Positions 13,973 through 20,564 of a stretch of 64,000 nt of DNA are shown piece by piece. The notes beneath the pieces are model-generated. The model was not told the origin of the DNA. It made no database searches and saw only the letters and a list, made by a program, of their open reading frames with translations. Location: positions 1 to 64,000 of the forward strand of contig NC_014108.1 of the NCBI RefSeq assembly GCF_000025565.1, given 5' to 3'. The stretch comes from Enterobacter cloacae subsp. cloacae ATCC 13047. GTDB lineage: Bacteria; Pseudomonadota; Gammaproteobacteria; Enterobacterales; Enterobacteriaceae. The position numbers were made by a program, and so were the translations under genes. Numbering within the stretch: the first letter of the stretch is position 1; each line of letters begins with the position of its first letter.

Positions 13973-13992
13973 ATAGCCCTGTTAAGGGCTAT
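13973..13992 (-). terminator. Intrinsic terminator after the 122-aa gene
   Basis: On the minus strand ATAGCCCTTAACAGGGCTAT is followed by TTTTTTA. It is five bases after the stop. Confidence 0.88.
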
Positions 13993-13997
13993 GTAGA

Positions 13998-14366
13998 TTA
14001 CCCGGTAACAACCGAATTTTTGGACTGTTCGGCATACCAGGCGATGCGAAATTGCATGGGCCTGTAAGCCACGGAAAGGGGAGGGGACATGCGGTGATAG
14101 TACGACAGGCAGTAGTCAATTTTATTGGCATAAGAGCTGACCTTTGCACAAAAGGCGCTTTTGGCTGTTATGTCTGTGTTGGCGATTAATTCATTGAGGA
14201 TTTTGTCCAGGCTCTCGCAGGCTTTCAGCAGAACGTTACGTGCGGGGATCTCCGCTTTAACGTTGAAGTCAAAAACCGGTAAATCATGTGTCTTCACAAG
14301 CGCGGCCATTTTTTCGCGTAGCGCGATAATTTCAGGATCGGTGCAAACATAAGGCTGGATGGTCAT
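13998..14366 (-). CDS. Hypothetical protein, 122 aa
   Basis: The protein is mostly helical (EIIALREKMAALV, LLKACESLDKILNEL, FCAKVSSYANKIDYCLSYYHRM) and soluble, with four cysteines. No family is recognised. The ATG follows GGGAAGGAAAGTTCG at the end of leader copy 13. A clear terminator follows, so it is a single-gene unit. Confidence 0.65.
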   Translation of the reverse strand: MTIQPYVCTDPEIIALREKMAALVKTHDLPVFDFNVKAEIPARNVLLKACESLDKILNELIANTDITAKSAFCAKVSSYANKIDYCLSYYHRMSPPLSVAYRPMQFRIAWYAEQSKNSVVTG

Positions 14367-14371
14367 CGAAC

Positions 14372-14424
14372 TTTCCTTCCCGGATTACGGCGGGTGTCCG
14401 TGTGGGCGTAATGCCCTGTTTCTG
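14372..14424 (-). promoter_or_regulatory. Common 5' leader copy 13
   Basis: The minus strand carries CAGAAACAGGGCATTACGCC, CGGACACCCGCCGTAATCC and GGGAAGGAA. TATAAT is at 14431..14436. Confidence 0.8.
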
Positions 14425-14465
14425 TTAATTATTATAGTTAATCCGGCCCGGTTCATCCAGCAACA

Positions 14466-14480
14466 TTTACATATTGTGAA
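14466..14480. promoter_or_regulatory. Palindrome B8, TTTACATATTGTGAA
   Basis: Centred 39.5 bp upstream of the -10 box of the 122-aa gene. Confidence 0.75.
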
Positions 14481-14860
14481 TTTATTTTTTGCCACGTCCC
14501 CGCGCAGCTGCTGTACCGTCCAGGAAAAAATCGGGGGTCCCTTCAGGGTTCCGATTTTTATCCTTGACGGCTCTCCCCCCGATACCCTGCCGGATGGGGG
14601 AGGGTTCCCGCAGGGAGCCATCCCCCATGTAAGACCGCCGTTGACCTTCAGCAAGCCCCGCAGACATACACCGGCGCTCATGGCCGCACCACTTCCCTGG
14701 AGTTCGCCAGCGGCGAAAGCGCAATGGCCGTCAGGCTAGCTGAAGCGATGTCTTTTACTTCGGGAGAGGGATGGGCGCCCGGCAAGAGTGAGAAGCAAAA
14801 TGGCTCGATGCGAAGCACGGCAGCCCGATTTTGCGACAGCGTCGGAAACGCTCGCGGCAT
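14478..14860. repeat. Long modular repeat, copy 5 (module a plus decaying module b)
   Basis: Module a (14478..14640) and the first half of module b are almost identical to the other copies. From about 14725 module b diverges step by step (GGGAGAGGGATGGGCGCCCGG, GGCTCGATGCGAAGCACGG) and fades near 14860. No gene is supported. Confidence 0.8.
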
Positions 14861-14888
14861 CACCGATTTTATACGTTGTGACCGGTAC

Positions 14889-15134
14889 TCACTTAAAGCA
14901 CTGGATATCGCCAGCATCATTGCGCAACATTATGTTTTCAGCGCCGCCATTATTTGATTTTACGAATACTGCAAAATTAGCTGAGCTGCGCGTATCCTGA
15001 CAATGCCACACATCCACCCGCATGGAATCAGTTGCATTATCCGTACTATCTCCACCTAAATAGTAACCAATTGCATAAATTACTGACGTAAAAATTAATG
15101 CAAGGATTACAGTATTTCTAACCAAATCTGTCAT
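14889..15134 (-). CDS. Small membrane-anchored protein, 81 aa
   Basis: One hydrophobic segment near the N-terminus (about residues 6-25: TVILALIFTSVIYAIGYYLG) is followed by an extracytoplasmic-type polar region with two cysteines (WHCQDT and IQCFK) that could pair. The ribosome-binding site is weak (GGGTGCG). It follows the 35-aa ORF on the same strand and probably belongs to the transcript starting at 16748. No family is recognised. Confidence 0.45.
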   Translation of the reverse strand: MTDLVRNTVILALIFTSVIYAIGYYLGGDSTDNATDSMRVDVWHCQDTRSSANFAVFVKSNNGGAENIMLRNDAGDIQCFK

Positions 15135-15153
15135 CTACGCACCCATAATTTAT

Positions 15154-15261
15154 TCAAAACATTGTGATACCGAAGGCACACGGGGTATCCCCCTGTATGA
15201 GAGGTAGCAATATACTGGCATCCCTGGTAAAACCTTCTATGTCTTCAAAAGTCGTTTTCAT
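15154..15261 (-). CDS. Tiny ORF, 35 aa, duplicate of a neighbour's start
   Basis: The ORF starts MKTTFEDIEGF after GGACGTAATAAC. The neighbouring gene has MKTLFEDIVLK after GGATGTAAGCGT (start option 15555). The upstream signal and the first eight codons are similar, so this looks like a truncated copy of that gene or a short paralogue. After residue 10 the sequences differ. Confidence 0.4.
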   Translation of the reverse strand: MKTTFEDIEGFTRDASILLPLIQGDTPCAFGITMF

Positions 15262-15300
15262 GTTATTACGTCCAATTCCTTTGGTGATGCGCAGCCATTC

Positions 15301-15606
15301 TCAGGCAAGCTTACCAATCCAGAACTGGTCATCCAGGAACAAACGCCCCTGACGGCTCTTAGCATACTCACCTTCGCGCAGCGCAGTCAGATCAGCGTAA
15401 TGCCATTTCTTTTCAGATTGCACCACTACGCGTTTATCAGGGAATACACGGCAGGCTTGCTGGATCACCTCATAGGAACCGTCATTTAGCTCCTGAACCC
15501 TAAAAATAAACTGCTTCGTATTTTTGAGTACGATATCTTCAAATAGTGTTTTCATACGCTTACATCCGTTTATGGTTTTAAGCAGGGATTTTAAAGCGAT
15601 AATCAT
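15301..15606 (-). CDS. Hypothetical protein, 101 aa
   Basis: Two starts are possible. The ATG at 15606 has a strong AAAGGAG site. The ATG at 15555 (MKTLFEDIVLKN) has GGATGTAAGCGT and resembles the neighbouring 35-aa ORF. The protein contains FIFRVQELNDGSYEVIQ and a basic stretch (FPDKRVVVQSEKKWHYAD) and ends with a Trp-containing segment. It is small and probably beta-rich. The family is not recognised. It lies 44 bases after the DGQHR-protein gene, in the same operon. Confidence 0.6.
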   Translation of the reverse strand: MIIALKSLLKTINGCKRMKTLFEDIVLKNTKQFIFRVQELNDGSYEVIQQACRVFPDKRVVVQSEKKWHYADLTALREGEYAKSRQGRLFLDDQFWIGKLA

Positions 15607-15650
15607 GGCGAGTCTCCTTTTTCGACCAGCATTTCTGCTGGCCGCTTTCA

Positions 15651-16748
15651 TCAGAAATTATAGTTAACAGAACGGATGGCTTTAACCAGGTACTCAGCGG
15701 CTGCTCGCTGGCCCTTTGTTGTGGCGATAATTTTCCCTGTCTCGCGGCTAACACAACTATCAGCCCAGTTTGCGTACACGAAATAACTCTCCCGTGCGGC
15801 CAGGTTTTTCTTATCGCCCATACATTCCAGTCGTTCTGTCAGATCACTGACGGTCATTTCCTCAAGAAGCTGCTTAACAGCGAAACCAAATGCGTTCACC
15901 ATCACTGAAGTGAAGGTCAGCCACTCCTGGTTATATTCTCCGTAAGTAAACCCGCAAGTATCATTAAGGCCGGTGAACTTCACCCACGCATCCCAGACGG
16001 AACTGATTTCCTGCTCAGTACGTTTACGAGGGACACCATCAGCTACGTAGGTACTGAAGCGCTCTGTTGCGTCATGCAACGATTTGAACGACACCCACTT
16101 GTTTCCATTTCGCGTAGAAACGGTATTACGCTCAAAGTCTACTTTTTCAGCCAGCACAGGGTTATTCATGATGGCACGTTTAACTATCTGGCCGATTACG
16201 TTCGTCTGGTCATACGCGATGTTAATCGCTGCGCTGGGTTTGGACGCATTACCATTGATATCTGCGAAAAATTGCTGGCGTGTTTCAACCGGCAGGTTTT
16301 CCGTCAGCATTACCGTCACGCTGTGATGGCGAATATCGGGCAGAATATCGAGAACTTCACGAATGCCAGCCTGACGGTGTTGGCCGTCAAAGAGGCGAAT
16401 ACGGGCATCCATAGGGATAGTTACATAACCAACAAACGACTCGTTCATAAGATTCAGCGTAAGCTCACCATCACAATTCCCGATGAGCGGAGGGATGATG
16501 TAATCGGTTCCCGACTTAACTGCACTTACAACATAGTCTGCAAACGCCGTCGCACGTCGACGGTTAAGTTCACGCTGCGACCGATCCAGCGTATGCCCTT
16601 CATTGTCGAGAGTCAGGAAGCGACTCAACGCGCCGAAAGAAACCTGCACGATAATAATGCGTTGATTACCCTGAAAACCAACTACACACGGATAGTCAAA
16701 GCCAATGGTTTTAGATGTTGATGAAGGAACAGTAAGTGCTTCGCTCAT
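15651..16748 (-). CDS. DGQHR-domain (DndB-like) protein
   Basis: This 365-aa protein carries the DGQHR signature at residues 121-125 (LFDGQHRQAGI), preceded by RSQRELNRRRATAFADYV and followed by RQQFFADINGNASKPSAAINIAYD, the typical core of the DGQHR/DndB family. Family knowledge: DndB is the negative regulator in the phosphorothioate DNA-modification cluster. No dndA, C, D or E-type gene is present here, so this is an orphan. It is the first gene of a four-gene unit controlled by leader copy 14 and palindrome B9. Confidence 0.82.
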   Translation of the reverse strand: MSEALTVPSSTSKTIGFDYPCVVGFQGNQRIIIVQVSFGALSRFLTLDNEGHTLDRSQRELNRRRATAFADYVVSAVKSGTDYIIPPLIGNCDGELTLNLMNESFVGYVTIPMDARIRLFDGQHRQAGIREVLDILPDIRHHSVTVMLTENLPVETRQQFFADINGNASKPSAAINIAYDQTNVIGQIVKRAIMNNPVLAEKVDFERNTVSTRNGNKWVSFKSLHDATERFSTYVADGVPRKRTEQEISSVWDAWVKFTGLNDTCGFTYGEYNQEWLTFTSVMVNAFGFAVKQLLEEMTVSDLTERLECMGDKKNLAARESYFVYANWADSCVSRETGKIIATTKGQRAAAEYLVKAIRSVNYNF

Positions 16749-16754
16749 TATATT

Positions 16755-16808
16755 TTTCCTTCCCGGATTACGGCGGGTGTCCGTTTGGGCGTTGTGCCCT
16801 GTTTCTGA
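16755..16808 (-). promoter_or_regulatory. Common 5' leader copy 14
   Basis: The minus-strand hairpin reads GGGCACAACGCCC (new loop, same stem). CGGACACCCGCCGTAATCC and GGGAAGGAA follow. TATAAT is at 16814..16819. Confidence 0.8.
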
Positions 16809-16847
16809 ATCTTATTATACGCTTGTTGGCAAAACCCACAACAAAAA

Positions 16848-16862
16848 TTTACATATTGTGAA
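16848..16862. promoter_or_regulatory. Palindrome B9, TTTACATATTGTGAA
   Basis: Centred 38.5 bp upstream of the -10 box of the DGQHR gene. An imperfect palindrome A (TTTGAGCATGCGCAAA, 16871..16886) follows. Confidence 0.75.
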
Positions 16863-16890
16863 CTTTTATTTTGAGCATGCGCAAATCATG

Positions 16891-17100
16891 TCAGTAGTTC
16901 AGCCACTGAAATACCGCAGTAGCTGGATAAGCATTTACCAGAGTCAGACCGGCTTCACGGAAAAAATGCATCCACTGCTGAGGGGTCAGGTGGCCGTGCT
17001 GTTTCAAGATCCCGATGACCTGATTTCGGGACAAAATAATAGGCCCTCCATCCGGGCCTCCGTTTTCACACTCGTCATACACATCACTGTATTCGTACAT
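16891..17100 (-). CDS. Hypothetical protein, 69 aa
   Basis: The N-terminus is acidic (YEYSDVYDECENGGPDGG). The rest is one compact helical region (LSRNQVIGILKQHGHLTPQQWMHFFREAG) that could be a small helix-turn-helix or protein-interaction domain. No family is recognised. It follows the 132-aa gene by 23 bases, so it is probably second in a two-gene operon. Confidence 0.5.
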   Translation of the reverse strand: MYEYSDVYDECENGGPDGGPIILSRNQVIGILKQHGHLTPQQWMHFFREAGLTLVNAYPATAVFQWLNY

Positions 17101-17123
17101 GCTAATTACCTTAAAAGCGGGAT

Positions 17124-17522
17124 TTATCGGAAGCTATTTGCAAACATCGTATCCCCCATCCAGCTATCGAGCTTGCCGAATGCAGGCTGGCAATCAGGGT
17201 AACTGGTCAGGCAGTCGATAATAGCTTGTTCTGGACTGTCAACTTCAGCATCACAAAGCGCGCCCAGGTGCTCAAAATAATGGGTAACACGAACTGGATA
17301 GCCAGTGGGTTTCGGATTCGGCGCAACGACAAAAATACGCCGGTCGCATGCTAGTTCGATCCCGTTCTGCTTGTGATATAAGTTGAGCAAGGGCCGTATT
17401 TGCTGAGCATTCCAGTCGTCAAGCAAAGAAAGATTGTCCCATCCAAATTTCGGGTATGACTTGATGAAGTCATCGAACGAACCGATGAGCGCATCACTAA
17501 AAAAATCACGTAAATCATCCAT
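17124..17522 (-). CDS. Hypothetical protein, 132 aa
   Basis: This soluble protein has an aromatic N-terminal helix region (FFSDALIGSFDDFIKSYPKFGWDNL) and a beta-rich middle (RRIFVVAPNPKPTGYPVRVTHYFEHL). No family is recognised. The ATG follows GAGGGGGCTGT. A C-type palindrome (17536..17555) lies 14 bases upstream of the start, so it is the likely control site. Confidence 0.6.
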   Translation of the reverse strand: MDDLRDFFSDALIGSFDDFIKSYPKFGWDNLSLLDDWNAQQIRPLLNLYHKQNGIELACDRRIFVVAPNPKPTGYPVRVTHYFEHLGALCDAEVDSPEQAIIDCLTSYPDCQPAFGKLDSWMGDTMFANSFR

Positions 17523-17535
17523 ACAGCCCCCTCAG

Positions 17536-17555
17536 TTGATACGTAATTGTATCAT
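17536..17555. promoter_or_regulatory. Palindrome C, TTGATACGTAATTGTATCAT
   Basis: GATACGTAATTGTATC is perfectly symmetric apart from the centre. It is placed directly upstream of the 132-aa gene and 26 bp before B10. Confidence 0.65.
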
Positions 17556-17580
17556 AAATACCGAAAGAGATATTAAAATA

Positions 17581-17595
17581 TTTACATAATGTGAA
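17581..17595. promoter_or_regulatory. Palindrome B10 over the -35 of the HigBA-like operon
   Basis: The sequence is TTTACATAATGTGAA. A -10 TATACT lies at 17606..17611, so the centre of the palindrome is only 20.5 bp upstream of it and covers the -35. This is a repressor position, unlike the 38.5-40.5 bp of the other copies. Confidence 0.75.
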
Positions 17596-17653
17596 TATAA
17601 TTGTGTATACTCACTAAAGCACTGTTGTACCTGTGAAACAGATGGAGGAAGGT

Positions 17654-17953
17654 ATGAGGATTCTGCGAAGGCAGGTATTCAAGGCGGCCATTGAACAATA
17701 TCCGGAACAAAAAGCAGACATTGCTGCTCTGCTTAGTTTTTTGGGTCGGATCAACATCATGACACCCCAGGAATTACAGGATTTATTTCCTGAAGCTTCC
17801 CTGGAGGAAAATGGACTAACTCAGATAGGTTTTGCCGGGAGCTTTGCTGGCGGTAATTTAATATTCAAAGGTAGGTTTAATTATCCGGGCCAGTTCGTAC
17901 TGACCGAAGAGATCCAGCCTGCACAAGTTAACGAGAATAAGACTGATGGATAA
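17654..17953 (+). CDS. HigB-like protein with altered C-terminus, 99 aa
   Basis: The N-terminal half matches HigB (YgjN-type) toxins: MRILRRQVFKAAIEQYPEQKADIAALLSFL, then a linker and TPQELQDLFPEAS. In HigB the C-terminal half carries the RNase residues and a conserved THxEYD-type end. Here it is AGSFAGGNLIFKGRFNYPGQFVLTEEIQP with no such residues. The start is the ATG with GGAGGAAGG upstream; a GTG 21 bases earlier is less likely. It overlaps the HigA-like gene by eight bases. It may be an inactive toxin or a co-regulator. Confidence 0.7.
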   Translation: MRILRRQVFKAAIEQYPEQKADIAALLSFLGRINIMTPQELQDLFPEASLEENGLTQIGFAGSFAGGNLIFKGRFNYPGQFVLTEEIQPAQVNENKTDG

Positions 17954-18362
17954 AAATAAAATCAATGAGGCAGTGGAGGTACTGTCAACTGAGCTACCCT
18001 GGCTTGATATAATAGAAGATGACGCTTCCTATCAGGATGCACTGACCGCGCTCTCCGAGCTGAGCGCCGACAACTCAACACCGGCATGTTTGCTTAAACT
18101 CATATCAAGTTGCATAGCTGAGTACGAAGCACACCGATATCCAGAGGTATTGACAGGCCCTGATGGAAAGATGAGTCATGGATCTGATGCGTTGATGACA
18201 CTTATGCGTCACCGCAAAATCAAAGGGAAAGATATGGCAGACATACTGGAACTAAGCCCTGCGCTAATGTCATCCATCCTATCAGGGAAGCGCGCACTAA
18301 CGATCGCTCACATTTGTAAGTTGGCAGATTTCTTCGGCGTGAGTCGCTCTGTATTTATCTGA
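17946..18362 (+). CDS. HigA-like regulator, 138 aa
   Basis: The protein matches the long HigA (YgjM) antitoxin form: an N-terminal helical part (DASYQDALTALSELSADN, LKLISSCIAEYEAH) and a C-terminal Cro/C1 helix-turn-helix (about 85-138) with LMRHRKIKGKDMADILELSPALMSSILSGKRALTIAHICKLADFFGV. Its operon promoter carries the B palindrome that also lies upstream of ten other promoters. That makes it the best candidate in the window for the B-site-binding factor. This link is an inference. Confidence 0.8.
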   Translation: MDKNKINEAVEVLSTELPWLDIIEDDASYQDALTALSELSADNSTPACLLKLISSCIAEYEAHRYPEVLTGPDGKMSHGSDALMTLMRHRKIKGKDMADILELSPALMSSILSGKRALTIAHICKLADFFGVSRSVFI

Positions 18363-18363
18363 T

Positions 18364-18429
18364 AACCCGGCAGCAGTACAAAATTTATTTTGTGGTGCTG
18401 CCGGGTTGGACAAACCGAAGGTGCGTCAG
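18364..18429. repeat. Hairpin plus conserved tail, element E1
   Basis: AACCCGGCAGCA and TGCTGCCGGGTT form a 12-bp stem. The tail GTTGGACAAACCGAAGGTGCG follows. The same tail follows different hairpins at 28807 and 55091. It lies just after the HigA-like gene. Confidence 0.7.
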
Positions 18430-18520
18430 TTCTTTTATAGGAAATCGAAAAAACACTACAACAGTAGTGTTTTTTATACTTAGAAATAGTGTTAACAATT
18501 TATGCCTGACGTAAAAGGAA

Positions 18521-18724
18521 TTATTTTTTAGTTCTCCGTTCCTTTACTTGCGATTTATCTTTTCGAGCTGGTTTAATGAATACTGTTCCTGGATAGTATG
18601 CCTTGATGACTGCCTTGTTCTCAATAAAGATATCTCTCAAACCTTTACCTTCATCATCCAATAAAACATACCCTAATTTCCTTCCCTGCACGTTATAGCA
18701 ATCATATTTCGTTTTCGCGCTCAT
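18521..18724 (-). CDS. Small basic protein, 67 aa
   Basis: The product is basic and soluble (KTKYDCYNVQGRKLGYVLLDDEGKG, C-terminal KPARKDKSQVKERRTKK). It has no recognised motif. It begins four bases after the 92-aa gene and is co-transcribed with it. A small nucleic-acid-binding protein is possible on charge alone. Confidence 0.55.
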   Translation of the reverse strand: MSAKTKYDCYNVQGRKLGYVLLDDEGKGLRDIFIENKAVIKAYYPGTVFIKPARKDKSQVKERRTKK

Positions 18725-18728
18725 AATA

Positions 18729-19007
18729 TCACATCCATTTCGAAGATATGGTGCTCAGCAGGTGTGCTTTGCGTAACATGCGCTGCCGACTTTCAAACAA
18801 CTCCTTGCTGATCACTCCTTTATCTTTAAGGTAATCATATAACTCAGAGGGATATTTAGAGTCGATGTTAGCTCGCTCACGGATTAATGAAACACGCTTG
18901 TAGAATTCCGTATAGGCTAGGGCATCCTTTACAGAATCAAATGTTAATGAAACTATTTCATGAGGAAATGAAATTTCGACACGCTTGTATTTAGCAACCA
19001 CTTTCAT
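18729..19007 (-). CDS. Hypothetical protein, 92 aa
   Basis: The N-terminal beta hairpin (KVVAKYKRVEISFPHEIVSLTFDS) is followed by helices (DALAYTEFYKRVSLIRERA, LYDYLKDKGVISKELFESRQRML). It is not recognised. The ATG follows CCGGAGATAATC. Its leader (19018..19037) keeps the GGGC hairpin but lacks the CGGACACCCGCC part. Palindrome B11 lies 39.5 bp upstream of a TATTGT -10 box, so it is a member of the same regulon. Confidence 0.6.
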   Translation of the reverse strand: MKVVAKYKRVEISFPHEIVSLTFDSVKDALAYTEFYKRVSLIRERANIDSKYPSELYDYLKDKGVISKELFESRQRMLRKAHLLSTISSKWM

Positions 19008-19017
19008 GATTATCTCC

Positions 19018-19043
19018 GGTTATGGGCGCAATGCCCTTTACAG
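19018..19043 (-). promoter_or_regulatory. Shortened common 5' leader copy 15
   Basis: The minus strand carries GGGCATTGCGCCC followed directly by ATAACCGGAG and the start. The hairpin is kept and the rest of the leader is lost. Confidence 0.65.
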
Positions 19044-19083
19044 ATATTACAATAGCACCGGAACGTAATCGCATCAAGAAAAA

Positions 19084-19098
19084 TTTACATATTGTGAA
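19084..19098. promoter_or_regulatory. Palindrome B11, TTTACATATTGTGAA
   Basis: Centred 39.5 bp upstream of the -10 (TATTGT, 19049..19054) of the 92-aa gene. A palindrome A core (19108..19121) follows ten bases later. Confidence 0.7.
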
Positions 19099-19107
19099 TT
19101 TTCTTTC

Positions 19108-19121
19108 TTGCGCATGCGCAA
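19108..19121. promoter_or_regulatory. Palindrome A core, TTGCGCATGCGCAA
   Basis: Perfect 14-bp palindrome next to B11. Confidence 0.65.
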
Positions 19122-19243
19122 ACCGCATCTCTTATGGTGGAATATGAGAGATAGTCATTTAGTCAATCTCATAATCTTTTTTCCCTAATTGCCGATAGTA
19201 TTCTTCTGGTATCCTGAATTGACACTTTATAGGGAGATAAAAC

Positions 19244-19684
19244 ATGGCGTTCTACGTTAATGACACTTCTGAATGCATGACTGTTCTTGTATGCAGAACA
19301 ATGCGTGAAGCTGAGATATATGCAGGTTGGGCGAATGAATACCTGGGAGTATCCTCAATCAGACCTTCTACAACTGACTATAACGATCATATAACAGGGG
19401 ATCGTCTTCTAGGCTATTTTGGATTTACGATAGATTCATTAGTAGATAGGGTTTTTACTTTAATGCCTGTCAGAACACGAGTAGACAGTAATAAATTATT
19501 AATTAAAACCATGCTAAAAAACCCAACACTATCCAAAGCCTCATGCTGCCTTCAGGTGAATAAATATCCTACACACTACAGTCGTTTGAGTAACACTCTT
19601 AGCGAACATTGCGCATGGGTAGGTTTACTTTCTGGAGGACGAAACCCTATGAAATTGTTACGAGGTATCAGGGGGGATTTATAG
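19244..19684 (+). CDS. Hypothetical protein, 146 aa
   Basis: The product is soluble and contains CRTMREAEIYAGWANEYLGVSSIRP and a basic C-terminal half with KASCCLQVNKYPTHYSRLSNTL that resembles a DNA-contacting helix pair. No family is recognised with confidence. The ATG follows AGGGAGATAAAAC. It is convergent with the 171-aa gene 14 bases away. Confidence 0.55.
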   Translation: MAFYVNDTSECMTVLVCRTMREAEIYAGWANEYLGVSSIRPSTTDYNDHITGDRLLGYFGFTIDSLVDRVFTLMPVRTRVDSNKLLIKTMLKNPTLSKASCCLQVNKYPTHYSRLSNTLSEHCAWVGLLSGGRNPMKLLRGIRGDL

Positions 19685-19698
19685 CCCCCCATTTTGAC

Positions 19699-20214
19699 TC
19701 AACGTAATTCAAGGATAGTTTGATATGATGGTAAATTTGTCGATACCCTAATATGGAAATCACCCTGTTTATACGAAGTCACATAAGTTCCTGAGCCAGT
19801 CTTTACTGCTATATCGTTTAACAGCGCCTGGTCATCGGAAGTTTCGCTCATATCACCGTATGTGTGTCGAGCAAGCAACGCGGCCAACTGAAAACCGTCT
19901 TCATCCAACACCTGTATAACATCGGTGCTGATTTCAGGACGTTTCTTCAGCTCGATCAGAGTGCTGTTATCAATGCTCCCAAGCGCTGACTCCAGCTCTG
20001 ATTGCGGAACTCTCTCAGATAAATCATCTATGATTCGAAATGCATCCTCTTCACTGAGATTAAAGGCATTGCTACAAGCTAATTTTAGTATATATACAAA
20101 TGCTTTAGGGGAGCTGTGGAGAATAGTCAGTAACTCTTCGGTAATGAAGTTATACCTCTCGACTGTTTTTTGGGGTTTGCTATAATTAATAACGCGAGTT
20201 GTTTCATTCAACAT
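19699..20214 (-). CDS. Hypothetical protein, 171 aa
   Basis: An acidic helical protein (ITEELLTILHSSPKAFVYILKLACSNAF, DDLSERVPQSELESALGS) with a beta-like C-terminus (TYVTSYKQGDFHIRVS). It has no membrane segment and no recognised domain. The ATG follows GAGGCTGATT. The gene is divergent from the 94-aa gene, with a 47-bp gap between their starts. Confidence 0.55.
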   Translation of the reverse strand: MLNETTRVINYSKPQKTVERYNFITEELLTILHSSPKAFVYILKLACSNAFNLSEEDAFRIIDDLSERVPQSELESALGSIDNSTLIELKKRPEISTDVIQVLDEDGFQLAALLARHTYGDMSETSDDQALLNDIAVKTGSGTYVTSYKQGDFHIRVSTNLPSYQTILELR

Positions 20215-20261
20215 AATCAGCCTCAGAGATAATTAGGCTGTCATCCTTGCCGGGTATACGT

Positions 20262-20546
20262 ATGAGCAAACTGTCTTATTCTGAAAAAAAGCAACTGCAA
20301 GAAAGTTTGAAGTATATTCCTTTACCTATAATGTGCTTCACGGATGACAATCTTTGGATTGGTTCTAAACTTAAACTGCTGCCTGAACGTTATCGGCACG
20401 ATATTGCAAACCTTTATACCGTAATCTTCTTCCGTAAACTTCATGACAGAACAATCCCTGTTCTTAAGCGCAAAGGTGAGGCCAGGAAAGCCGCAAATGC
20501 ATTCCTACTTAATATCGTTGATTCTGTTGAAAATGGCAATAAATGA
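20262..20546 (+). CDS. Hypothetical basic protein, 94 aa
   Basis: I prefer the ATG at 20262 (MSKLSYSEKKQLQESLK). A TTG 15 bases upstream, with AGG nine bases before it, is also possible. The protein is Lys/Arg-rich in its C-terminal half (FFRKLHDRTIPVLKRKGEARKAANAFL). No family is recognised. It lies between the 171-aa gene and the end of the partition operon. Confidence 0.5.
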   Translation: MSKLSYSEKKQLQESLKYIPLPIMCFTDDNLWIGSKLKLLPERYRHDIANLYTVIFFRKLHDRTIPVLKRKGEARKAANAFLLNIVDSVENGNK

Positions 20547-20564
20547 TATTGGTATTTAATGCCA

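Noticed and set aside
18364-18429. Integron attC-like site (GTTGGAC next to an inverted repeat)
   Set aside because: GTTGGAC fits GTTRRRY, but the matching RYYYAAC at the other end is absent and no integrase or cassette is near. The same tail follows unrelated hairpins elsewhere.
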